Shown here piece after piece: positions 1 through 7,256 of a stretch of 10,616 nt of DNA; the first letter of the stretch is position 1; each line of letters starts with the position of its first letter. Both the position numbers and the translations under genes were made by a program. The stretch is from CAZPAH01 sp964584495. Lineage in GTDB: Bacteria > Krumholzibacteriota > Krumholzibacteriia > Krumholzibacteriales > Krumholzibacteriaceae. Under the pieces are notes generated by a model. That model did not search any database and was not told where the DNA came from. It saw nothing but the letters and a program-made list of their open reading frames with translations. The DNA lies in NCBI GenBank assembly GCA_964584495.1, contig CAZPAH010000097.1, positions 1 to 10,616 on the forward strand, in the 5' to 3' direction.

Positions 1-648
1 AACCAATTCCCCTTCCCTGATCGAATTCCAGGCCGCGAGTGGAATAAGAACCGACAGAAAAGACACGAGAAAAAGGAGACGTCTTCCCCGTGCTGCGACC
101 TCTCCCGGCGCGAAGAATAGGAATTCCGGCTTCAGAAAGACCCCGCCACCGGTGATTGCCGCCGCTATAAACGCCTTGCTCCTGTCGCTTGCATTCGATA
201 CAGGCAGTACCATCAGCATAGAGGCAGATAGAACAAGGAATGTCTCCGGACCGATAATCATATTCATGACGACCAGATCGGGAAGGAGCGCCGCGATAAC
301 CGCCGATATGATAGCCGCCCTCTGCGTTGAAAGTCTCCCGACCACGTAGAAGATTGCCGGGATAGTCGCAGCCCCCGCGCATGCCTGCACAGCGAAGACC
401 GCTCTTCTGCCGTAAGCACCGAAGATGCCGTAAACGATCCGCAGGAAAAGAGGATAAAGAGGAGCATGAGAGGCTCCGATTCCTCCTTCGGCGGCGAGCC
501 TCTCATACTCGAGCGATTCGAGGGCAGTTGGAGGAGCGAGGTTTGACAGTCCGAGGTAGATGCGTATCGCGAGCCCTGCCAGAAAGATCACCGAAAGGAT
601 ATCCCTGTTTTCCGCGAAAAGCGCCTTCGAAGACCAACGTCGAGACAT
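1..648 (-). CDS. GT-C type membrane glycosyltransferase-like protein, partial (3' end off window)
   Basis: The first 216 codons of a membrane protein begin at ATG 648 and run uninterrupted to the window edge, so the C-terminal part is missing. Seen directly: a basic N-terminus (MSRRWSSK), a first hydrophobic helix at about residues 17-33, then a loop with GGIGASHAPLYPLFLR at about 55-70. This loop lines up with the PPGYPLFL loop of the neighbour at 657-1823. Several further hydrophobic stretches follow, with LKPEFLFFAPG at about 172-182 matching the RPVFLFFWPG segment of that neighbour. At the position of the conserved Asp of the other three copies there is a Glu (E44). That is a conservative swap at what, by GT-C family knowledge, is the likely catalytic acid. 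It starts 8 bp after the stop of the upstream gene, with GAAGGG at 653-658 as ribosome site, so the two are probably cotranscribed. Membership in the paralogous set is well supported. Donor and acceptor are unknown, and it could be a diverged or specialised copy. Confidence 0.8.
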   Translation of the reverse strand, partial: MSRRWSSKALFAENRDILSVIFLAGLAIRIYLGLSNLAPPTALESLEYERLAAEGGIGASHAPLYPLFLRIVYGIFGAYGRRAVFAVQACAGAATIPAIFYVVGRLSTQRAAIISAVIAALLPDLVVMNMIIGPETFLVLSASMLMVLPVSNASDRSKAFIAAAITGGGVFLKPEFLFFAPGEVAARGRRLLFLVSFLSVLIPLAAWNSIREGELV

Positions 649-656
649 ATCGCCCT

Positions 657-1823
657 TCAAGATCCTCCACCTCCCACCGTTCGCTCCCCTTTCCCCCACC
701 GAAATAGAGCTGCCGCCGCCATCGAGGCGTAGATTATCAGCATCGGCTCGACAAGCACCCTGTACCTCACCTTGAATATCGCCATGAGAACGAAGAAAAG
801 AAGATAACTCGCCGTCATCAGAGCCATGATCCTGTTCCCTCTATCATAAAAAATCACCATCCCGGAAAACCCCAGAACCATCACCGGGATGAAGGCATAT
901 ATCATTATCAATCTTATCAGGACCCCCGGACCCACGACCCTTCTCATGAAGTGGTTGTCCCATCCCCTGGAAAATATCATGGCCAGCTTGTTGTATATGA
1001 TATCCAGGGTTTTCCACTTGTTGTTCAGGATGAATCTGAAGGCTTCCCTAAGGTAAACCCTGCTTGGAAGATTGGACTTGTAGAGTTGGGTCTGCTTCAT
1101 TTCAATATATTGCTTGCCGCTGGAAGCGGGATTATAGGTCTTGTAAAAAGCCCTCGCACCCCTGTTCGGCGCCCTGCCGGAGGCGGCGGTGTAGATTATC
1201 CATGGAGAAAGGAGCAGAATGGTCGTAACGGCAAATATCGTTTTCCTTCGTATACCGAGGAGTATTCCGGGCCAGAAAAAGAGAAAGACCGGCCTTATCG
1301 CGCAACCGGCTATCAGGAGTGCACCCGCGAAAACCGCCCTGCGCCTCTCGCCTATATTCGACAGGAGGAGCGCGACAATCAGCATGACAAAACAGATACC
1401 GAGGGTCTCGCTCAAAGTAACGAGGTTGTAGACAAGAAAATTAGGGTAAACCGCCGCGACGCAGGCTGCGATCAGCCCCTCACGCCTACCCGCCGCCCTG
1501 ACAGCCGCGAAGTATACGAGAAAAACCGTGAAGGTGCTTATCAACCCCTGAATCGCGAAAACAGCCGTGTAGTTTCTGGCTCCGAAAAGGGTATAGACAA
1601 ACCTCAGGAAGAGGGGGTAACCGGGAGGTGGAGAAACCGTTATGCCGCCCTGGAGGGCATAGACCGAGTACCTCTCCATATCGGAGAAATCGGGCAGTGC
1701 CTTGCAGGTGAATGCCAGGTAAAGGCGTATTGAGAGAGAAACCACAAGAATAACCGCTATAGGAAAATGCCGTCTCCTCAAGACGGAGGCGTATCGAGGC
1801 AACACCGACAGATCTAAAGTCAA
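657..1823 (-). CDS. GT-C type (ArnT/PMT_2-like) membrane glycosyltransferase-like protein
   Basis: Polytopic inner-membrane protein of 388 residues from the chosen start, with roughly 8-10 hydrophobic segments and no large soluble domain. The family is expected to transfer sugars from polyprenyl-phosphate donors at the periplasmic face. Visible marks: a loop after the first helix with FSDMERY (Asp48, the probable catalytic acid), then PPPGYPLFLR; YPNFLVYN in the middle; RAFYKTYNP; NNKWKTLDIIYNK; RGWD; and near the C-terminus FKVRYRVLVEP. All recur in the divergent gene at 2005-3135, its closest relative here. The start is uncertain because no ATG fits. TTG 1823 has GGGAGGGG at 1829-1836 five bases upstream and gives a length like the paralogue (376). 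A further TTG at 1910, also behind a GGGAGGG, would add 29 charged residues not seen in the paralogues. It heads a leftward pair with the partial gene at 1-648. The specific substrate cannot be read from the sequence. Confidence 0.85.
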   Translation of the reverse strand: MTLDLSVLPRYASVLRRRHFPIAVILVVSLSIRLYLAFTCKALPDFSDMERYSVYALQGGITVSPPPGYPLFLRFVYTLFGARNYTAVFAIQGLISTFTVFLVYFAAVRAAGRREGLIAACVAAVYPNFLVYNLVTLSETLGICFVMLIVALLLSNIGERRRAVFAGALLIAGCAIRPVFLFFWPGILLGIRRKTIFAVTTILLLSPWIIYTAASGRAPNRGARAFYKTYNPASSGKQYIEMKQTQLYKSNLPSRVYLREAFRFILNNKWKTLDIIYNKLAMIFSRGWDNHFMRRVVGPGVLIRLIMIYAFIPVMVLGFSGMVIFYDRGNRIMALMTASYLLFFVLMAIFKVRYRVLVEPMLIIYASMAAAALFRWGKGERTVGGGGS

Positions 1824-2004
1824 GAACGCCCCTCCCTTCTCGGGACCTGGAAGATGATCTCGGATCCATGCACGGCGGTTGATTATACACCGACCGCCGC
1901 GCCGGTTCAACGCATCCCTCCCTATGATCCTCCTTTCCAGGGAGCAACCTTTATGATAAGATTAAGTATTATTTGTTAATAAAATATTACCGAAGGTGCG
2001 ATAA
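1824..2004. promoter_or_regulatory. Divergent intergenic region between the two glycosyltransferase pairs
   Basis: About 180 bases separate the leftward and rightward glycosyltransferase pairs, or 94 if the leftward gene starts at 1910. The part from about 1950 to 1990 is strikingly AT-rich compared with its surroundings and must carry the promoters for both directions. For the leftward gene, a TTAACA-like -35 box (1974-1979, read on minus) and TATCAT -10 box (1953-1958) are separated by 15 bp, which is shorter than ideal. For the rightward gene, TAAAAT at 1980-1985 is a possible -10 box, but I see no convincing -35 partner. GAAGGTG at 1992-1998 is the ribosome site for ATG 2005. No operator-like palindrome stands out. 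The role as a shared divergent promoter is inferred from gene layout and base composition. Confidence 0.5.
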
Positions 2005-3135
2005 ATGAAGAAATGGTTGATACTTCTGGCGGTTATCATTGTCGTAGGAGGCACCGTTCGGATTGTCGCGGCGGCCAGATGCGATATTCTTCCTAACCAC
2101 AGCGACATGGCAACCTACAATCAACTCGCCTTCAGGAAAGGAATCTCAGTCTCCCCCCCTCCCGGATACCCGTTGTTCCTGAAGGCAATCTACACAATTT
2201 TCGGAGCGGGGGATGTCAACGCGGTCTATATAACACAGGCGATCCTCAGCACCCTTACGATCATTCTCATCTTCTATTTCACCCTCATCGTGAGCGGTCC
2301 AGGCACCGCTCTTCTAGCGGCCGGAATATCGGCGATATACCCCAATTTCATCGTATATAACCTTACGACGCTAACCGAGCCGCTAGCCCTGTTCATAATG
2401 ATGATACTCCTGATTTCGCTGGCCGCCCCGCCGGCCAAGAGGAGATGGATGCCGCTGACCGGAGAGAAAGGGGGATCCATACTTTCCGCCGTGATCCTTT
2501 TCGCCGGATGCGCCGTGCGCCCCGCCTTCCTTTACTTCTGGCCGGGTGTACTTCTGAGCGTCAGGAAAAAAACCTCGTTCATACTGGCCACCCTGGTGAT
2601 CCTCTCCCCCTGGCTGATCTATGGCCTGGCCACGGGGAAAACGCCCAACAGGGGGGCTCTGGCCTTCTACAAGACCTACAACCCCGTAGCAGACGGCGTC
2701 ACGCATTATAAAATAAGCAAGACGGCTCTCGGTAGCCGCGAACTTTCCAACGTGGAATACATCAGGGGGGCTTTCGAATATATTGTCAACAACAAGTGGG
2801 ACACCCTCGATATAATCTACAACAAGGGATCGATCTTTCTGGCCAGGGGATGGGACGCTTTCGTGATGCGCGACCTGACAGGAAATACGAGAACGATGAA
2901 CAACCTGATGAACTACGCATATCTCCCCGTAATGTTCTTCGGTTTCATAGGGCTCGTCCGGTTCTATGACCGTCGTAACCGTGTCGCGGCCCTTCCGGCC
3001 CTGAGCTATATATTGTTCTTCGTAACGTTGGCGATATTCAAGATCAGGTACAGGCTGCTTGTTGAACCGGTCCTGATTGTTTTCGCCTCGATCCTTGCAG
3101 GTAACGTATGGAAAAACGTTATTCGAAAATCCTGA
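2005..3135 (+). CDS. GT-C type (ArnT/PMT_2-like) membrane glycosyltransferase-like protein
   Basis: A 376-residue polytopic membrane protein. The N-terminal helix (about residues 3-22) is followed by a periplasmic loop with HSDMATY, whose Asp34 lines up with Asp48 of the leftward gene at 657-1823. By GT-C family knowledge it is the likely catalytic acid. Next come SVSPPPGYPLFLK (about 48-60), YPNFIVYNLTTLTEP, a VRPAFLYFWPG segment, LAFYKTYNP, NNKWDTLDIIYNK, ARGWD, and FKIRYRLLVEP at about 345-355. These blocks are shared almost unchanged with the gene at 657-1823, so the two are close paralogues. ATG 2005 is preceded by GAAGGTG at a six-base spacing. The gene overlaps the start of the next by 28 bp, so the pair is surely one operon. 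The expected role is sugar transfer from a lipid-linked donor outside the inner membrane, for example to a lipid, glycan or protein. Which of these applies cannot be decided here. Confidence 0.85.
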   Translation: MKKWLILLAVIIVVGGTVRIVAAARCDILPNHSDMATYNQLAFRKGISVSPPPGYPLFLKAIYTIFGAGDVNAVYITQAILSTLTIILIFYFTLIVSGPGTALLAAGISAIYPNFIVYNLTTLTEPLALFIMMILLISLAAPPAKRRWMPLTGEKGGSILSAVILFAGCAVRPAFLYFWPGVLLSVRKKTSFILATLVILSPWLIYGLATGKTPNRGALAFYKTYNPVADGVTHYKISKTALGSRELSNVEYIRGAFEYIVNNKWDTLDIIYNKGSIFLARGWDAFVMRDLTGNTRTMNNLMNYAYLPVMFFGFIGLVRFYDRRNRVAALPALSYILFFVTLAIFKIRYRLLVEPVLIVFASILAGNVWKNVIRKS

Positions 3136-4220
3136 ACGGCTGCATCGACTTCTGGCGGAACGAGATCGCCGGCCCTTTCTCGAAAGACTGGGACCTGCTG
3201 CTGGTGATCTTCTTTCTGGCCCTAGCCCTGCGCCTCTACTTCTCGCTCGCGTTCGATGTCGATTATTCGGGGGGGGATGCGACCGACTACGATTTCATCG
3301 TTCCGGGAAGGGGAATAAGCGCGATAAGGGGGCCCTTGTATCCTTTCTTTCTCTTTCTCGTCCAGTCGGTATTCGGAGGGGGCAACTACGGGGCGGTCCG
3401 GGTAATACAGGGGATAGTAAATTCGCTGGCCGCGGTCCTCATATATCTGCCGGCTTCCTCTATCTGCGGCCGCAGGACCGGCCTTATCGCCGCCGCCCTG
3501 TTCGCCCTAAGCCCCAATTTCATTATATACTCGATCGCCCTGACACCGGGCTCATTCGCCATATTTCTGATCGTTCTGCTGATGGGCGTCTCCGTCGCCG
3601 GATTCGACGACGGGAAAAAGGCGATTTTCTCGGGACTTCTTGCGGGACTTGGGATGATGCTGGAGCCGGTGACCCTCTTTCTTCTGCCCGGGCTCGCCGT
3701 CACGGTCAAGAGAAGGCTTCTTTTCCTCGCGGTGCTGGCCGCCGTTCTGGCCCCCTGGACGGTCAGAAACTCGGTCGTCTCCCGCGGGATCGTCCCCGTA
3801 TATCATGTCAACGCGTACATGTTCGACTTCAGCAAGTTCAATAAGACTAGCCTTCTCGGTAGATGGAACACGGCCGACAAGCTGTACCGCAACGCGGCCC
3901 TCGTCATGAACAAGGGTTGGGAGAGCAGCTCTGGACCGGGCGCGGGAGACGAACAGAAGAACAGCAACTACACGGCCGCCTACACATATACCGTTATCGT
4001 TCTCCTCGGATTCATAGGGATGGCGAAGTACTACGGGAAAGAGCAGAGGCCGCTTCTCCTACCGATCCTCGGCTATACCGTTCTTCTCGTTGTCTTCACC
4101 GTCTTCCAGCTCCGTTTCAGGATGCTGCTGGAACCCGCTCTGATCATCTACACCTCAGCCGTGATAGGCGGAGGCTGCAAACGCGTTACTTCTTCGACTC
4201 CCTCCGTCCCGCGAACGTGA
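3108..4220 (+). CDS. GT-C type membrane glycosyltransferase-like protein, more diverged paralogue
   Basis: A 370-residue polytopic membrane protein, more distant from the two inner genes but recognisably of the same family. It has a longer cytoplasmic N-terminus (about 28 residues) before the first helix. A loop then carries SGGDATDYD, where Asp57 lines up with the conserved acid of the inner genes, followed by GISAIRGPLYPFFLF. Later come SPNFIIYS, MLEPVTLFLLPG, MNKGWESSSG (matching the NK...RGWD block) and FQLRFRMLLEP at about 333-343. It shares PLYP in place of the inner genes' PGYP with the partial gene at 1-648. ATG 3108 lies inside the previous gene with only a weak AGGT site at 3099-3102, so translation probably depends on coupling to that gene. 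Its 3' end overlaps the convergent efflux-pump gene by 35 bp. The substrate is unknown. Confidence 0.82.
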   Translation: MEKRYSKILNGCIDFWRNEIAGPFSKDWDLLLVIFFLALALRLYFSLAFDVDYSGGDATDYDFIVPGRGISAIRGPLYPFFLFLVQSVFGGGNYGAVRVIQGIVNSLAAVLIYLPASSICGRRTGLIAAALFALSPNFIIYSIALTPGSFAIFLIVLLMGVSVAGFDDGKKAIFSGLLAGLGMMLEPVTLFLLPGLAVTVKRRLLFLAVLAAVLAPWTVRNSVVSRGIVPVYHVNAYMFDFSKFNKTSLLGRWNTADKLYRNAALVMNKGWESSSGPGAGDEQKNSNYTAAYTYTVIVLLGFIGMAKYYGKEQRPLLLPILGYTVLLVVFTVFQLRFRMLLEPALIIYTSAVIGGGCKRVTSSTPSVPRT

Positions 4221-7200
4221 GCCTATCCATGAACGTGTAGACGATCGGGATGATATAGAGGGTGAATACGGCGGATACGAGGACCCCCCATATCTCCACC
4301 ACGGCCATCGGCACCCTGTACTCCGATCCCGCTCCGCCGAGCGCCTGGGGAAGCATCCCGACGGCGATCGCCAGGTTCGCCATGATAATCGGCCTAAGCC
4401 TCGTCGGACATGCCTCCAGAAGGGCCTCCTTGATGGGCATCCCCTTCGCCCTGAGCTGCGATGTGTAATCGAGAAGCAGGATCGCGTTGTTCACCACTAT
4501 TCCCACCAGCATCACCATCGCCATAAGAGACATGATGTTGATCGTCTGCCCGGAAAAGAACAGCCCGAGGGAGGTTCCTATCAGCGCCAGGGGAAGGGTA
4601 ATCATAACGGTGAGCGGATGGATGAAACTCTCTAGGATCGCGGCCATCACGATATAGACCAGCACGATCGCAAGGATCAGCGCGGTCCGGATAGAGGCGA
4701 AAGACTCGTCCTGTATCTCGGCCATCCCCCCGTACTTCACGGTGACATTCGACGGTATCTCCAGCTCCGCGATCCGCCTGTCGATGATCCTTCTCGCCTC
4801 GTTGATCGACCCCGAAGCGACATTGGCCGTCACCTCGATGGTTCTCTGCTTGTCCTTGTGGAGTATCGTCGCATCGCCGATACCCTTTTCCAACGTCGCG
4901 ATATCCTCCAGGGGGACCGTCCCCCCGCGAGGCATGTTTACGGGGAAGTCGGCCAGGTAATCGGGATCGCTCCTGTCCGAGGCGGGATAACGGACCCTGA
5001 TATCGTATTCCTCTCCCATCTCTCGGTAGACACCCGATTTCTCCCCCTCGTAAGCGGCTCTCAGTATACCGCCCAAAAGGCCCGGGTTGATGGACCGCCA
5101 TGACATCTGCCTTCGCCTGGGAATCACCGCCATCTCCGGTTTGCCGGTCTTCTCGCTCGTCTGCACCTCCACCAGGCCGGGAACATCCCTGACGATCTCG
5201 AACACTTTCCCCCCGATGAGCGAGAGCTTTTCCTTGTCGGACGATAGAACCTCGATCAAGAGATCCGCCTCCGTAGAGCCACCCTCCCCCGATGTCGTGA
5301 GCATGATCTCCGCATCGGGGATGCTGGCAAGGCTCTGCCGAACCGAGTTCATGAAATCGAGCACCCCAAGCTTGCGCTCGCCCGGCTCCACGAGCTTGAG
5401 CGTGATCTCCGCTCCCTCCACCCCGCGCTGCTCTCCACCGATCTTTACGATGACCCCTTCGACCTCCGGTCTCGCGCTCATAAGACCGCTTATTCGTCCG
5501 GCCATCTCCTGCGTTCTCTCCAAGCTCGTTCCCTCCGGCAGATCGACCGTGATTATGACCACATTCTGGTCCACGACCGGCATGAACTCGCCTCCAACGA
5601 ACGACAGGAGAAATAGGGAAAAGATCAGGAGCGCAACGGTGGCCAGGACGGGAAGCCAGCGCCTCTCGAGGACCGATGCGAGCGAGGAACGGTATCCCCT
5701 CGTCAGCTTCTCGTAGAGAGAGTCCCACCAGTCGGTAAAGCGGGTCCAGAGGTGATCCTCCCCGTGGTGCTCTCCAGCCTTCGCCCTGATCATCCTGGCC
5801 GACAGCATCGGCACCATCGTGAAGCTGATCACAAGGGATAAGCTCGTGGCGAAGACGACGGTGACCCCGAACTGCAGGAAGAAACGGCCTATGATTCCGC
5901 TCATGAAGGCGATCGGCGTGAAGACGACGACGTTGGTCAGTGTCGAGGCGAGAACTGCGATGGCCACCTCCGAGACACCGTGCTCGGCAGCGTCGAACGG
6001 TTTCATCCCCTCCTTCACGTGGCGGGTGATGTTCTCTATTATTACAATCGAGTTCGTGACGAGGGTCCCGATAGAGATGCCCAGCGCCAGCAGGGTCATG
6101 ACGTTGATCGTGAAATGCGCTCTCTCGATCAGGAGGAAGGTCGCGATCACGGATACCGGCATCGATATCGCCGCTATGAGGGTCTGCCTCCAGTCGTGAA
6201 GGAATACGAATAGAAGGATCGCTGTCAGGAGTATCCCTATCGCTATATTCGAGAGGACATCGTTCACGGCATCGAAGACGAACTTCGACGCGTTGCTCGT
6301 GACGGTTATATCGATATCGTCGTCGATAAGGCCCTTCAACTCGCCGAGGGCCTTGTAGACCCCGTTTGCGACCAGGATCGTGTTGCCGTCCGAACGCTTG
6401 TTGATCGAGAGGCCTATCACCGGCTCGCCGTTGTAGGTCGCCGACTCGCGCAGCTCCTCGGTCGTGTCCTTGACCTCGGCCACCTCAGAGAGCGGGATGG
6501 TGCCCCCGGACGGAAGTGGGAGGCGGAAATCGGCGATCTCGGCGGGAGATTTGACCTCGCCGACCATCCGGAGGTTCATCTCCCCCGCCCCGCGGGTGAT
6601 CGTCCCTGAGGGGACGTTGAGGTTCTCCATCGAGACGATCCCCACTATATCGAGGATCGATAGCCCGTAAGCCCTGAGCCGTTCGGGCGCGATCTCTATA
6701 AGTATCTCCCTCTGCCTCTTGCCGGTGATCTGAACCTCTGCGACCCCGTTGATCCTGCTCAGCCTCTCGGCGATCACCTTGTCGGCGATCTGGTAGACCT
6801 CTTCCAGCGACCTGGGCCCGGAACNNNNNNNNNNGCTCCATCACCGGTGTGGCATTGATGTCGAACTTGGCGATCACCGGGTCCTCGGCGTTATCCGGCA
6901 GCTCGGACCTTATCGCGTCAACTTTGTCCTTCACGTCTATCGCGTCGAGGTCGACGTCCGTCTCGAGCTCGAATTCGATGATCACCTGCGAGACGTTCTC
7001 CATCGAGTAAGAGCTCAGGTTCTTGACGTTCGCTATCGTGGCGACCTGGTCCTCGATCTTCTTCGTCACCTGGCTCTCCACCTCGGCGGGAGAGGCTCCC
7101 GGGTAGACCGTCGTCACGACGATTACGGGGAAATCTATCTTCGGCATCATCTCGACTATCAGCCGCTGGTAGGAATAGATCCCCATCACGAGCAGCAGCA

Positions 7201-7255
7201 TAAGTATCATCGTCGTCAGAACCGGTCTCCTGACGAATACCCTGAAAATATTCAT
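4186..7255 (-). CDS. HAE-1 family RND efflux pump, inner-membrane permease (interrupted by assembly gap)
   Basis: Inner-membrane pump of the AcrB/MexB class, expected to expel amphiphilic compounds through the adaptor and channel encoded just upstream. ATG 7255 has GGAAGGG at 7264-7270 eight bases upstream. It opens with MNIFRVFVRRPVLTTM and the first helix, then PKIDFPVIVVTTVYPGASP in the porter domain. The second helix bundle begins near residue 335; GGEFMPVVDQN (about 554-564) follows TM7, as in other RND pumps. TM8-12 close the protein with VVNNAILLLDY and TRLRPIIMANLA. The reading frame breaks only at ten Ns (6825-6834). If the true gap is nine bases, the frames join to give 1022 residues, a normal family length. 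Unusual: where AcrB has Asp407/Asp408, Lys940 and Thr978 this protein has Thr400/Asn401, Asn922 and Ala959, while Arg971 is kept (Arg952). It is the last gene of the operon, one base after the adaptor stop. The substrate range is unknown. Confidence 0.93.
6825..6834. other. Assembly gap (10 N) inside the RND pump gene
   Basis: Ten consecutive Ns. On the minus strand the left side ends after the codons for NATPVME plus one base, and the right side resumes with two bases and then SGPRSLEEVYQIADK. Ten bases would leave the halves out of frame. Any gap of a multiple of three restores the frame. Nine bases would give four unknown or partly known codons, which is what I would expect from the family, where ME is normally followed by a few small or hydrophobic residues before the SG-R-L block. 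Confidence 0.97.
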
Positions 7256-7256
7256 G

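Noticed and set aside
264..506. 80-codon minus-strand frame
   Set aside because: Another frame of the partial glycosyltransferase gene at 1-648, which reads openly from ATG 648 to the window edge with clear paralogue motifs.
951..1733. 260-codon open frame on the plus strand
   Set aside because: Lies opposite the glycosyltransferase gene at 657-1823. Its translation is very hydrophilic with no recognisable domain, and the minus strand carries conserved family motifs.
3077..3844. 255-codon open frame on the plus strand overlapping two glycosyltransferase genes
   Set aside because: Arg/Gly-rich shadow of the gene at 3108-4220, without membrane segments or family motifs.
4150..4260. Terminator hairpin between the convergent genes
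   Set aside because: I looked for an inverted repeat with a T-run on either strand around the overlap and saw none convincing.
4394..5728. 444-codon open frame on the minus strand
   Set aside because: It is a frame-shifted reading of the RND pump gene, rich in Gly, Arg and Asp with no hydrophobic segments; the pump frame holds clear RND motifs.
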